From positions 1 through 9,820 of the forward strand of contig JAUHXN010000091.1 of the NCBI GenBank assembly GCA_030426865.1: a DNA stretch of 9,820 bases, given 5' to 3'. The notes under the pieces were generated by a model. It saw nothing but the letters and a program-made list of their open reading frames with translations. It searched no databases and was not told the origin of the DNA. This stretch comes from a bacterium. Its GTDB lineage: Bacteria; Bacteroidota; Ignavibacteria; Kapaibacteriales; UBA2268. This document shows positions 1 to 7,428 of the stretch, one piece after another; within the stretch, counting starts at the first letter, position 1; every line of letters begins with the position of its first letter. The translations under genes and the position numbers were made by a program.

Positions 1-35
1 TCTTCAAGGAAAATAACTTCAAATTTTTTCTTCAT
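1..35 (-). CDS. 5' end of a gene leaving the window (possibly a RelE/ParE-like small protein)
   Basis: On the minus strand an ATG at 35-33 opens a frame that stays open to the window edge and reads MKKKFEVIFLE. Only 11 whole codons are visible. The opening resembles the start of phage-derived Gp49/HigB-type RelE/ParE toxins, which often begin with a short basic stretch followed by a 'FEV.FLEEA' strand. Eleven residues cannot establish that. No Shine-Dalgarno sequence is seen upstream, as for most genes in this window. The gene lies downstream of the TraB-like gene on the same strand but is separated from it by a hairpin terminator, so it is probably transcribed on its own. It could equally be a chance open frame. 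Confidence 0.35.
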   Translation of the reverse strand, partial: MKKKFEVIFLE

Positions 36-112
36 AGATATACTACGTTTTTTCAAATATAATAGTTTCCTTATTAAGAAACAATCTAAATGTTAAATAT
101 ATAGAAAATGAC

Positions 113-147
113 AAGGGGAGAAGACTAATCTTTGGTCTTCTCCCCTT
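113..147 (-). terminator. Hairpin terminator of the TraB-like gene
   Basis: A perfect 13-bp inverted repeat (113-125 with 135-147) encloses a 9-base loop. It begins about 30 bases past the stop codon of the minus-strand TraB-like gene. Read on the minus strand, the stem is followed by a moderately T-rich stretch (gtcattttct). The tail is not a clean run of T, so the element may work less efficiently than the other hairpins here, but the stem is long and contains four consecutive G-C pairs. Confidence 0.75.
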
Positions 148-177
148 AAATGTATTGTTTGATATTAATTATTAATA

Positions 178-1062
178 CTAGAAGTTAGTAATTGTGTATT
201 TGTCTTTTTTCTTGAGTTGATTGATTATACCTTTTTCACCGATTATATGCCCAGCACCAACTACTATGAATATAGTTTTATCTTCTTTTAACCATTCTTC
301 TACTTTTATTGTCATATTATCATTTCTTTCATCTATTATCTTCTCGTACATCGCCTCGAACTCAGGATACTCATAGCGTGTACTGTCTAATAGTCTTAAT
401 AGTTCATCTTTATTTCCTTCTTTCCACGCTTTTATCATTCTGTCTATCTCGGCATCGGGTCCATCGCTACTTTCTATTGTGTAGTTTATAAAGCTATCCC
501 CTACATTGTCGAATTCGGAGAGTAATCCCATCTGATATTCGGCTGTTTCTAGAGCTCTTATTTTTTTACCATCAGTACTTGCCTTATTCATAAAGTGTTC
601 ATCTATACCTAATGATTTTTCATAACCTGCTTCTTGTAACATATTTGCTTGTAATGTTATGGCTGCCGCCCAAGGTCTCATGTTAGCAAACATAGCTTCG
701 GTCATTCCTATAGCTGAGAATTTTTGTCTAACTAACTCATAATTCTCCGAACTGATCTTATCTTTCAGTTTAGTTCCATCTGTATATGTCATATATTTCA
801 TTATTGACATTGGATCTATTTTAGTCATGTCTATTTCGAAAGCAACAATATCACTACCTCTGTATGCCTCTTCTATCCTGTAATCCAAAGGATACATATC
901 TTGTTTGGCTACGTGAATAGAACCTAATAAAAATATATGCGAATTTCCATCATCTACTTTCCACAAAAAAGTTTCCTCCGTATTCTCGGTTTTTAATATT
1001 GAGCAAGAGACTGTTACTAGTGTTGTTAAGGCAATCAGTAAAACTATTCTTATTTTTTTCAT
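178..1062 (-). CDS. TraB/GumN family lipoprotein
   Basis: The 294-residue product matches the TraB/GumN (PF01963) pattern. It has GSIH at 47-50 after a beta strand, MRPW at 128-131, GIDEHF at 152-157, LET...Q at 171-177, ERND at 245-248 and GAGH at 269-272. The two GxxH motifs are the family hallmark and have been proposed to bind metal for a Tiki-like hydrolase activity. Biochemical roles in bacteria are mostly unknown, so no substrate is assigned. The N terminus is a lipoprotein signal: MKK, a hydrophobic run 6-18, then TVSC with Cys20 as the likely lipidated residue. The lipobox is imperfect because Thr sits at -3. This implies an outer-membrane or periplasmic location. Length is normal for the family and nothing looks truncated. 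The ATG at 1062 directly precedes the signal peptide and lacks a Shine-Dalgarno. The gene is divergent from hslV and has its own terminator, so it looks monocistronic. Confidence 0.85.
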   Translation of the reverse strand: MKKIRIVLLIALTTLVTVSCSILKTENTEETFLWKVDDGNSHIFLLGSIHVAKQDMYPLDYRIEEAYRGSDIVAFEIDMTKIDPMSIMKYMTYTDGTKLKDKISSENYELVRQKFSAIGMTEAMFANMRPWAAAITLQANMLQEAGYEKSLGIDEHFMNKASTDGKKIRALETAEYQMGLLSEFDNVGDSFINYTIESSDGPDAEIDRMIKAWKEGNKDELLRLLDSTRYEYPEFEAMYEKIIDERNDNMTIKVEEWLKEDKTIFIVVGAGHIIGEKGIINQLKKKDKYTITNF

Positions 1063-1335
1063 TTTAAATTATTTTTTGATTTGTAATATTTCTGATAAGT
1101 TTAAAGATATGAAAATTATTACAATTAACATTCTATTTGTCATTATAGGGTATATTACATTTCATATAACTAAGCACTATGATAGTAGGTTATGAGTAAT
1201 AATTGAATAGATTTGCTAAATACTTATCGATTAAAAGTCATAAAAAAATAGAATATTTTGCATAGATTTAAACAAAATCAAAATAGAAATCGTCCTAATC
1301 GGACTGTTTAACTTTATAAAAGAAAAAATAAGAAT
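1063..1335. promoter_or_regulatory. Divergent intergenic region between the TraB-like gene and hslV
   Basis: This 273-base AT-rich gap lies between two divergently transcribed genes, so it should hold a promoter for each; that is inference from layout. I searched for the Bacteroidota-type pair TTTG / TAnnTTTG. Only single partial boxes turned up, such as TAACTTTA at 1309-1316 on the plus strand and TATCTTTA on the minus strand (1102-1109). Neither has a convincing -33 box at the right distance. A small inverted repeat (GTCC 1292-1295 / GGAC 1301-1304) sits about 30 bases before hslV and is too short to interpret. No small ORF, tRNA or riboswitch is recognisable here. Confidence 0.4.
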
Positions 1336-1878
1336 ATGAATAACGATCAGAAAATTAGATCTACCACCGTACTAGGTGTTGTACGTAATGGTAAAACTGC
1401 CTTAGGTGCAGACGGTCAAGTAACCCTTGGCAATACTATAATGAAGCATTCGACTGCTAAAATCCGAAAATTATACAATGGTAAAGTAATGGTTGGCTTT
1501 GCAGGTTCTACAGCTGATGCCTTTACATTGCTAGGAAGATTCGAAGCAAAACTTGAGGCACACAGTGGCAACTTAAAACGTGCAGCTATAGAGTTAGCGA
1601 AAGATTGGCGAACTGATAGATATCTACGTAAGCTAGAAGCAATGATGATTGCAATGGATGATTCACAAGGACTATTACTGAGTGGAACTGGAGATGTAAT
1701 CGAAGCTGATGATAATATATTGGCTATTGGTTCGGGCGGACCATACGCATTATCTGCTGCTAGAGCATTATACAACAACACTGAAATGACAGCACGTGAG
1801 ATAGTCGAAAATGGGCTAAATATAGCTGGTGAAATTTGTATATATACTAATACTAACCTAACAATTGAAGAAATCTAA
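1336..1878 (+). CDS. hslV: ATP-dependent protease subunit HslV (ClpQ), threonine peptidase
   Basis: HslV forms the double-hexamer proteolytic chamber of the cytoplasmic HslUV protease, a T1-family threonine peptidase related to the proteasome beta subunit. The 180-residue protein aligns throughout with known HslV. After a short leader come TTVLGVVRNG (10-19), GADGQVTLGNT (24-34), GFAGSTADAFTL (54-65), KDWRTDRYLRKLEA (89-102) and AIGSGGPYA (130-138). By alignment Thr10 is the nucleophile (mature Thr1), Asp26 corresponds to Asp17 and Lys42 to Lys33, so the active site is complete. Thr10 lies nine residues in, and no start codon lies immediately before it. The protein must therefore lose a nine-residue propeptide, unlike the E. 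coli enzyme, where only Met is removed. The ATG follows an A-rich leader without a Shine-Dalgarno. hslU follows after 12 bases, so the two are co-transcribed. Confidence 0.97.
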   Translation: MNNDQKIRSTTVLGVVRNGKTALGADGQVTLGNTIMKHSTAKIRKLYNGKVMVGFAGSTADAFTLLGRFEAKLEAHSGNLKRAAIELAKDWRTDRYLRKLEAMMIAMDDSQGLLLSGTGDVIEADDNILAIGSGGPYALSAARALYNNTEMTAREIVENGLNIAGEICIYTNTNLTIEEI

Positions 1879-1890
1879 AAAGAGAAAATA

Positions 1891-3252
1891 ATGAGTAATT
1901 TGGAACCGAAACTTACTATACCGCAGGATATACTTACTCCTAAGCAGATAGTAACAGAACTAAATAAATACATAATAGGGCAAGACAATGCTAAAAAAGC
2001 CGTAGCAATTGCCCTGCGTAATAGATGGCGTCGTCAAAATGTAGAAGGTGATATACGCCAAGAAATAATGCCAAACAACATCATATTGATTGGTCCAACA
2101 GGTGTAGGTAAAACGGAAATTGCGCGTCGTTTAGCTAAGTTAGCCGGTGCTCCTTTTATCAAAGTAGAAGCAACGAAATATACTGAAGTTGGCTACGTTG
2201 GCCGTGATGTAGAGTCCATGATACGTGATTTGATGGAATCGGCAGTAAAAATGGTAAAAGAAGAGCAAGAAGAGAAAATCAAAACTAAAGCAGAAAAGAA
2301 TGCTGAAGATAGAATCTTGAATATACTTATACCTCCTGTCAAAGATGATGATGCAGAAGAAGAAGACAACAAAGAAACTCGTGAAAAATTCAGAGCTATG
2401 CTTAGAAATGGTATAATGGATGACCGAGAAATAGAGCTAGAGATTACACAGCAAGGTCCGAACGGTATGGCTGTGATGGGTCCTATGGGTATGGACGATA
2501 TGGGTATAAATATCCAAGAGATGCTCGGCAATATGATGCCTAAAAAGCGTAAGAAAAGAAAAATAAAAGTTAAAGACGCTTTACCGTTACTGATAAAAGA
2601 AGAAGCGGATAAGTTAATTGATATGGATGCAGTACTCAAAGAGGCACTATATAGAACAGAGAACTCTGGGATAGTATTCATAGATGAGATAGACAAAGTA
2701 GCAGTGAGTAACTCCAAGTCAGGAGGTGAAGTCTCTAGAGAAGGTGTACAACGCGATTTGTTACCAATAGTAGAGGGCTCAGCTGTAAACACAAAGCACG
2801 GAATAGTTCATACAGACCATATATTATTCATAGCGTCGGGTGCATTCCACGTGTCAAAACCTTCAGATTTGATTCCCGAATTGCAAGGTCGATTCCCGAT
2901 TCGTGTAGAGCTAAATTCACTATCAGAAGAAGACTTCGTGAAGATACTTACAGTGCCAGAAAACGCACTGATAAAGCAATACCAAGCATTATTAGAAACT
3001 GAGGGCGTTGCACTAGTCTTTGATGAAAGTGGTATAAAGCAAATAGCGCAAACTGCAGCACATGTTAATGAAGAAGTAACTAATATAGGTGCACGTAGGT
3101 TGCACACTATTCTAACTACTCTTCTAGAGGATATCCTATTCAATGCGCCGGGTGATTTGGAAGATATGAATACAGCTATCGATGAGAAGTTTGTTCGCGA
3201 TCATCTAGACCCAATCGCTACAAGTTCTGATTTGAGTAAGTACATACTCTAA
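1891..3252 (+). CDS. hslU: ATP-dependent protease ATPase subunit HslU (ClpY)
   Basis: HslU is the hexameric AAA+ unfoldase that feeds substrates into HslV. Length is 453 residues, normal for the family (E. coli has 443). Visible motifs are Walker A GPTGVGKT (68-75), pore loop GYVG (101-104) and the intermediate domain at about 110-245. This I domain contains an acidic section (152-160), a Gly/Met-rich section (189-216) and a basic cluster (218-226). Then come Walker B IVFIDEID (261-268), SGAFH (316-320), ELQGRFPIRVEL (330-341) with Arg334 as the likely arginine finger, and GARRLHT (400-406) with sensor-2 Arg402. The C terminus ends DLSKYIL, the conserved tail that docks between HslV subunits and activates them, so the partner interface looks intact. 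It starts 12 bases after the hslV stop and is followed by a strong terminator, giving a two-gene operon. Confidence 0.98.
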   Translation: MSNLEPKLTIPQDILTPKQIVTELNKYIIGQDNAKKAVAIALRNRWRRQNVEGDIRQEIMPNNIILIGPTGVGKTEIARRLAKLAGAPFIKVEATKYTEVGYVGRDVESMIRDLMESAVKMVKEEQEEKIKTKAEKNAEDRILNILIPPVKDDDAEEEDNKETREKFRAMLRNGIMDDREIELEITQQGPNGMAVMGPMGMDDMGINIQEMLGNMMPKKRKKRKIKVKDALPLLIKEEADKLIDMDAVLKEALYRTENSGIVFIDEIDKVAVSNSKSGGEVSREGVQRDLLPIVEGSAVNTKHGIVHTDHILFIASGAFHVSKPSDLIPELQGRFPIRVELNSLSEEDFVKILTVPENALIKQYQALLETEGVALVFDESGIKQIAQTAAHVNEEVTNIGARRLHTILTTLLEDILFNAPGDLEDMNTAIDEKFVRDHLDPIATSSDLSKYIL

Positions 3253-3276
3253 ATCAATTAGACGATAGAAAACACT

Positions 3277-3313
3277 AAACCCTTTGCTCTGTTAAGGCAA
3301 AGGGTTTTTATGT
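3277..3313 (+). terminator. Rho-independent terminator of hslVU
   Basis: An 11-bp perfect stem (3277-3287 with 3297-3307) encloses a 9-base loop. The stem runs into T-rich sequence (3305-3309, then more T after 3311). It begins about 25 bases after the hslU stop on the plus strand. The A run on the left arm also lies opposite the T run, as is common for strong intrinsic terminators. Confidence 0.9.
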
Positions 3314-3390
3314 TTTTGAAATAATTGTTTTTTAATTGTCTAGCTATATCTATATTCGTAATCAAATAATTCTAACATTTATTAAACATT

Positions 3391-3394
3391 GGAG
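3391..3394 (+). promoter_or_regulatory. Ribosome binding site deciding the start of the 219-residue exported protein
   Basis: GGAG ends 9 bases before the ATG at 3404. A TTG at 3389 would extend the protein by five residues (MEIVF), but it overlaps this site. The ATG gives a clean signal peptide beginning MKK, so 3404 is the better start. Confidence 0.55.
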
Positions 3395-3403
3395 ATTGTG
3401 TTT

Positions 3404-4063
3404 ATGAAAAAAGTATTTCTTTTAGTTGTTTCATTTATAGTTTTTAGCTTTACAGCCAAATCGCTTGAGCCGGTTGGTGTAGTATTCCCTTATACTGGGG
3501 AATCAGCAAATATAACATGTGAGTTAATTGACTACGGAGCAGAAGAGGGAATCGAATCTATATTTACACAAGAGTTAGGAGAATTAGCTCCGAACTCATC
3601 TGGTATAATATATTTTATGTTAGGTAAAGATAATGTGGAGTGGACTGAGATAGAGGCGTCAAGCATTAGTACTTATTATGTAATTAATGTTAAAGTAGGA
3701 GATGAACTCAAAGCCCAATTTAGACTAGATGAACTTATTAACCTTTCTGCAAGAACTCCCGCGGGTGGCTCGTCTACTTTGACTTCAGGTAATTTTACTA
3801 CAGTTGGCGAACTTGGGGGGCTAACAACTAATATATTCGTATATACAGGTGATGGTGATATAGAATTAGATAAAAACAATTTCAATGAAGAATTACCTGA
3901 TAATGCTACTTACATGGTAGTAAACAATTCAGGTGATGACTCTGATATTGATTTCTTGTTTCCTCCAGAAGTTACTGTTACTATAAGACCAAGAGAATAT
4001 ATAATGTTACTGAATGTAGGTGGAAATTATTATTTCCAGTTGAAACCTGAAGGCGATCTATAA
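3404..4063 (+). CDS. Exported acidic protein of unknown function
   Basis: The 219-residue product starts with a Sec signal peptide: MKK, hydrophobic 4-16, then a likely cut after AKS (20). There is no lipobox cysteine, so a soluble periplasmic or secreted protein is expected. The mature part is acidic and rich in short beta-strand-like segments. Its first half (about 22-117) has 'SGIIYFMLG...VEWTEI...YYVINVKVGDELKAQFRLDEL'. This recalls the repeated beta-sandwich units near the N terminus of some large surface proteins from the Bacteroidota/Ignavibacteria group, which run 'G.F...LG...W......Y.L.V.V'. That resemblance is from memory and weak. A Gly/Ser/Thr-rich linker (119-132) leads to a second beta-rich region (133-216) ending FQLKPEGDL. 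The single cysteine (39) excludes an internal disulfide. The gene stands alone between two terminators. No enzyme motif is visible. Confidence 0.7.
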   Translation: MKKVFLLVVSFIVFSFTAKSLEPVGVVFPYTGESANITCELIDYGAEEGIESIFTQELGELAPNSSGIIYFMLGKDNVEWTEIEASSISTYYVINVKVGDELKAQFRLDELINLSARTPAGGSSTLTSGNFTTVGELGGLTTNIFVYTGDGDIELDKNNFNEELPDNATYMVVNNSGDDSDIDFLFPPEVTVTIRPREYIMLLNVGGNYYFQLKPEGDL

Positions 4064-4091
4064 CTCGAAAAATTAGTTATTAAATTTTATT

Positions 4092-4124
4092 AGCCCTCAC
4101 TTAGTTAAGTGAGGCTTTTTTTTT
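4092..4124 (+). terminator. Rho-independent terminator after the exported-protein gene
   Basis: The stem CCTCACTT / AAGTGAGG (4095-4102 with 4107-4114) has a 4-base loop. Alternatively, bulging C4095 lets the stem extend outward to A4092-T4116. It is followed by an unbroken run of nine T (4116-4124). It begins about 30 bases after the stop codon at 4063 and marks the left limit of the accessory region that follows. Confidence 0.92.
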
Positions 4125-4206
4125 ATAACTTAATTGAATCTCACTGATACCACAATAAAAACCCACAAAACATAATAGCAAATATTCCAGACATTCCTTA
4201 TATTAG

Positions 4207-4359
4207 TACTTTCAACACTATGATATTGAATTAACAATTGTGGCAATTAGCAGGAACGAAATAGATTTGATGGTCTATAAGCTATATGATCAGACCTATG
4301 ACGAGGTACTTATTGTTGACCCAGAGACGAAGATTGAGAGGGAGGTGTATGGTGGGTGA
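4207..4359 (+). pseudogene. C-terminal remnant of a Type II (Eco57I-like) DNA methyltransferase
   Basis: A frame opens after the TAG at 4204-4206 and ends at the TGA 4357-4359. Its last 35 codons (from 4252) include EIDLMVYKLYDQTYDEVLIV followed by DPETKIEREVYGG. The order 'EID-VY-LY-LT-EE-IVDPET-I-REEY' is the characteristic tail of many Eco57I/N6-adenine restriction-modification methyltransferases. The catalytic domain (NPPY) and the specificity region are absent: upstream lie stops in this frame and then the terminator at 4092-4124. Possible internal starts are GTG 4240 and ATG 4270, which would give only 39 or 29 residues. I therefore read it as a relic rather than a working gene. Its GC is about 44% across 4261-4360, far above the gene that follows. 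Its stop overlaps the start of that gene, a coupling typical of R-M operons. Recognition is by motif memory; a profile search would settle it. Confidence 0.68.
4340..4347 (+). promoter_or_regulatory. Possible Shine-Dalgarno for the large membrane protein
   Basis: GGGAGGTG matches the anti-Shine-Dalgarno closely and ends just before the ATG at 4349. The spacing from GGAGG to the ATG is only 3 bases, shorter than usual; GTG 4352 would be 6 bases away. The same bases encode the EREV residues of the methyltransferase tail, so the match may be coincidental. Confidence 0.35.
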
Positions 4360-7300
4360 CAAAGATAAGTACATGGGAATATTCTTTCTTAATAGTTCTA
4401 AGATATATAAAAGCTATTTCAAAAGGTTAGTTGAAAAAGAGAAAGAAAATTTAAAAAATAGTAATTTAGAGGAGAAATTTAACTTAAAATTGTGGGTTGA
4501 TGATGTAACATCAAATCCTAGTAGAATAAATTTAACAATTATAATCCTTTTTAACTTACTTTTATTTTTGATTTACTTAATTCCTATCCCATTATTACAA
4601 GGATGTGATGAAATTTTTGATATAAAGCTAAATTCTTCAATTTTAACTGCATTAATGACGGTTGTCTTGGGTTTATTGATTTTTAGTGCTGAGAGTTTAC
4701 GAGACAAGTATTCAGAAACACATTCAGTTTTAATGACTGAGAGTAAAATTCTTTTCATAACAATAACTTTAGTTTTTCATTTACTTTTTTCTTTTTTTGA
4801 AACACTCAATATGTTAACCTTAATGGGTACAGTCCTAATAGCATTAATTACTTTATTATCCTTGTATAAAGTTATAATTACTCTTTTAAATAAAACTAAA
4901 TTACCTAAATTGAGAGGGCAACTACTTTCTAAACAAGTTATTGAAAGTCTTGATGATGAAATAGATAAAAGAATAGGAAATAATATATTATTTAGGTTTA
5001 TTGAAGAAAATAATCTCCATTTTAAGTACTCTTATTTTTCTTCAGGTGAAACTGAGAAACACTTTGTTATAAAAGCTACAAATACGGGTATAATCAATGA
5101 TATAGATTTTTCAGCATTAAAAGATTTCTCTGATGAATTCTATAATATTTGCAATAAAAACCAATCTAAAAATTTTGAAAATGAGAGTAATCAGCCTTCT
5201 TATCATGAAGGAAACAAAGAAGAAAAAATAGTCATTTATTTCAATAAATTATTCAATGAAAAAATAACAGAATACAACAATGAATTATTTACAGTGAATA
5301 AAGAAATAGGGGAAGAAGAATATGTAAGGATTAGGTCAATTGCATTAAAAGTATTTAAGATTGAAAAGGAAGATAATGCAAATGACATTATAAAAACTGA
5401 TTTGATGTATTTGAAGGACGAATTTATTACTTCAATAAGGAATGGGCATGTTGGAAAAATTGAAGTTTTAAAAAATACATATATTATTATAGCTGAAGAA
5501 TTTTTAAAAAAATTAAAGAGTATTGGGGGAGTTTATAATTCAGAACAAGCACGAAACGAAAGAACTAGTATTAATGGAAAATTTGAACAATTAGATTGGC
5601 TTTCTTATGATTTAAGAGATATTCTAAGGGAAGCATTTGATACTAAAAACGAATTGTTAATAAGACTTCCAATGTTTATTCCTACCGCTATAACTAATAG
5701 AGCTATACATTATAATGATCATTTATTATTTCAAGAATTTGTCGAATTTTCAAAGTATATATATAAATTAACTGAAACAGCTGATTTTAAAATAAAAAAA
5801 TTCGTTATAGATAGAATTTCAATGCATATTAGAGACTCTTATTTTTACTTTAAGACAGCAAAGAAAAATAAAGTTTCAGATTTAAATGATTTATTTCACT
5901 ACAGTAAATACTATTTTAAAGTACTACAAGATTTATTGAAAGATTGTTATGACAATAATGATGAATATGGGTTTAGTAAGTTCTACATTAGAGCTAATAA
6001 ATTAAGTGATACTATAATTATAAATTATAAGGAAGAAGAATCGTCAAAAACAGTTGAAAATATTAATAAGTCTAGACTAGAAATGTATTATGGTCTAAGA
6101 AGTTGGATGTTCTGGGACATTCTTGAAGAAAAAAATAAAAACAGTTTCGTTTTTTTTAATAAAATTAAAGTTTTTGATAAAATTGATTTGAAAGAATTTA
6201 TCGAAGTTTATATAAATATGAATTCGAATCAGAATAAGAGTTATTGGGGAAGAAGTTGGTGGGAATTTGAAGATTTAGAAGAAGAAACATCAATTTGGAT
6301 TAAAGAAGATCATTATGATGATATATATTTTGTCTATCAATGTTTATTATTAATCTCTATAAACAATTATAGTAAAGATAATTTACGAAACCCTCATATA
6401 TTTACTCACGAAGAGATTATTTTTAAAATAAGATATGAAAAAGGTTTGTTAAAAATAATTTCAGATTATAGAGACAATTTCATTGAACTTGACTCAAGAA
6501 TTAATGAAGAAACTATACAATTATTATTAAACGCATTGGAAAATGCAAAGAAGAAATATGAAGAATTTGAAAAGGAAAAAATCAGATTAGCAGAAATTTC
6601 TACAAATCGGATTAACTCATTCAAGTTAAATTTTATCAAAGAGTTTCATGAGAAAGCTTACCTAAGAGAATTAGTTAAAAATTACACTAAAACTTATCAT
6701 ATTAATTTAGACACTACCAAAGAAGGAGTTAGACCCAGAGGGATTAATAAGATTGAAGATAAAAAAATGTTTATTGAAGATACAAACTTATTTATAAATG
6801 AATTTGGGACTAACTATGGAAGAGGTTTTGCGAAAAGCGAAGATTTAGATATTATGATGAAAATAACATCTGCGAATAAATATACAGTTATTAATTTAAA
6901 AGCATTCTATAACTTGATAAATGATTCTGAAAATTTATTTATAATTACAAATTTAAAAGTATATTATGATTTCTTTTCAGAAAACAATAATGTTATAAAT
7001 AATTGGCTTATTACTAAAAAAAATGAGATTGAAAGTCTAAACGCATTTGAGGGTAAGTTTGTTTATGAAAACAAAGAAATCCCAATTTTTTTAGTTAGGA
7101 ATTTAGAGCAAGATGTAATTTATATTTTTGATAAAACAAAATTTGGGAAATTAGTTCAATATTCTCCTCGGGTAGAGGAAACGGTGGATGATGACTTACT
7201 TGATATATTTAGTATTAAAGTAGATTCGTATTCACATGATAATAAGATATTGAATAAAATTCTACAAAACCCACCGAATTGGTTAATTGAGAAAGGGGAT

Positions 7301-7414
7301 AAATCAAAACAATCTGAATTTCTTAAAGAATATGTTAGAATAATGATTTATGAGAATTACGAATTCATATTTGATGAAAATTTTGTTGGTTATATTTTAA
7401 ATTTTGAAGAATAA
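4349..7414 (+). CDS. Large four-TM membrane protein of unknown function (accessory gene)
   Basis: I do not recognise this 1021-residue protein. The N-terminal 60 residues are charged. Four hydrophobic segments follow at about 61-83, 98-115, 134-155 and 157-180. After that, roughly 840 residues are mainly charged and helical, presumably cytoplasmic. A Lys/Glu-rich, possibly coiled-coil stretch lies at 726-750, and a more mixed alpha/beta C-terminal region at about 800-1021 (for example IPIFLVRN, DVIYIFDKTKFGKL). I see no Walker A, nuclease or protease signature. Start choice: the frame opens at an ATG at 4286, but those first 21 codons overlap the methyltransferase tail. ATG 4349 overlaps that tail's TGA (ATGGTGGGTGA) and follows a GGAGGTG, so I prefer it; ATG 4373 is also possible. 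Sampled lines have 17-25% GC against 35-43% in hslU and the M16 gene, which suggests horizontal acquisition. The 81-residue gene follows 14 bases later. A defence role is inference from context only. Confidence 0.85.
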   Translation: MVGDKDKYMGIFFLNSSKIYKSYFKRLVEKEKENLKNSNLEEKFNLKLWVDDVTSNPSRINLTIIILFNLLLFLIYLIPIPLLQGCDEIFDIKLNSSILTALMTVVLGLLIFSAESLRDKYSETHSVLMTESKILFITITLVFHLLFSFFETLNMLTLMGTVLIALITLLSLYKVIITLLNKTKLPKLRGQLLSKQVIESLDDEIDKRIGNNILFRFIEENNLHFKYSYFSSGETEKHFVIKATNTGIINDIDFSALKDFSDEFYNICNKNQSKNFENESNQPSYHEGNKEEKIVIYFNKLFNEKITEYNNELFTVNKEIGEEEYVRIRSIALKVFKIEKEDNANDIIKTDLMYLKDEFITSIRNGHVGKIEVLKNTYIIIAEEFLKKLKSIGGVYNSEQARNERTSINGKFEQLDWLSYDLRDILREAFDTKNELLIRLPMFIPTAITNRAIHYNDHLLFQEFVEFSKYIYKLTETADFKIKKFVIDRISMHIRDSYFYFKTAKKNKVSDLNDLFHYSKYYFKVLQDLLKDCYDNNDEYGFSKFYIRANKLSDTIIINYKEEESSKTVENINKSRLEMYYGLRSWMFWDILEEKNKNSFVFFNKIKVFDKIDLKEFIEVYINMNSNQNKSYWGRSWWEFEDLEEETSIWIKEDHYDDIYFVYQCLLLISINNYSKDNLRNPHIFTHEEIIFKIRYEKGLLKIISDYRDNFIELDSRINEETIQLLLNALENAKKKYEEFEKEKIRLAEISTNRINSFKLNFIKEFHEKAYLRELVKNYTKTYHINLDTTKEGVRPRGINKIEDKKMFIEDTNLFINEFGTNYGRGFAKSEDLDIMMKITSANKYTVINLKAFYNLINDSENLFIITNLKVYYDFFSENNNVINNWLITKKNEIESLNAFEGKFVYENKEIPIFLVRNLEQDVIYIFDKTKFGKLVQYSPRVEETVDDDLLDIFSIKVDSYSHDNKILNKILQNPPNWLIEKGDKSKQSEFLKEYVRIMIYENYEFIFDENFVGYILNFEE

Positions 7415-7428
7415 CATATTGAAGTGGT

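Noticed and set aside
309..491. Plus-strand ORF of 60 residues
   Set aside because: It lies antisense inside the TraB-like gene, which has all family motifs; the translation has no recognisable pattern.
1416..1781. Minus-strand ORF of 121 residues inside hslV
   Set aside because: Shadow of hslV, whose alignment is unbroken across the region.
2193..3143. Minus-strand ORFs of 199 and 111 residues inside hslU
   Set aside because: Serine/isoleucine-rich low-complexity translations opposite a clearly coding hslU frame.
3325..3358. Possible Bacteroidota-type promoter with a -7 box TATATTCG (3351-3358) before the exported-protein gene
   Set aside because: The -7 box fits 7 of 8 positions, but no TTTG lies at the expected 19-21 base spacing; too weak to list in AT-rich DNA.
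3676..3885. Minus-strand ORF of 69 residues
   Set aside because: Antisense to the exported-protein gene, with no start signal or recognisable features.
4125..4206. Second piece of the methyltransferase in another frame upstream of the relic
   Set aside because: The open frame gives a short peptide containing NIPDIPYIS, bounded by stops; no convincing methyltransferase motif.
4286..4348. N-terminal extension of the large membrane protein
   Set aside because: These codons overlap the methyltransferase tail in another frame and encode an implausible arginine-rich leader; ATG 4349 is preferred.
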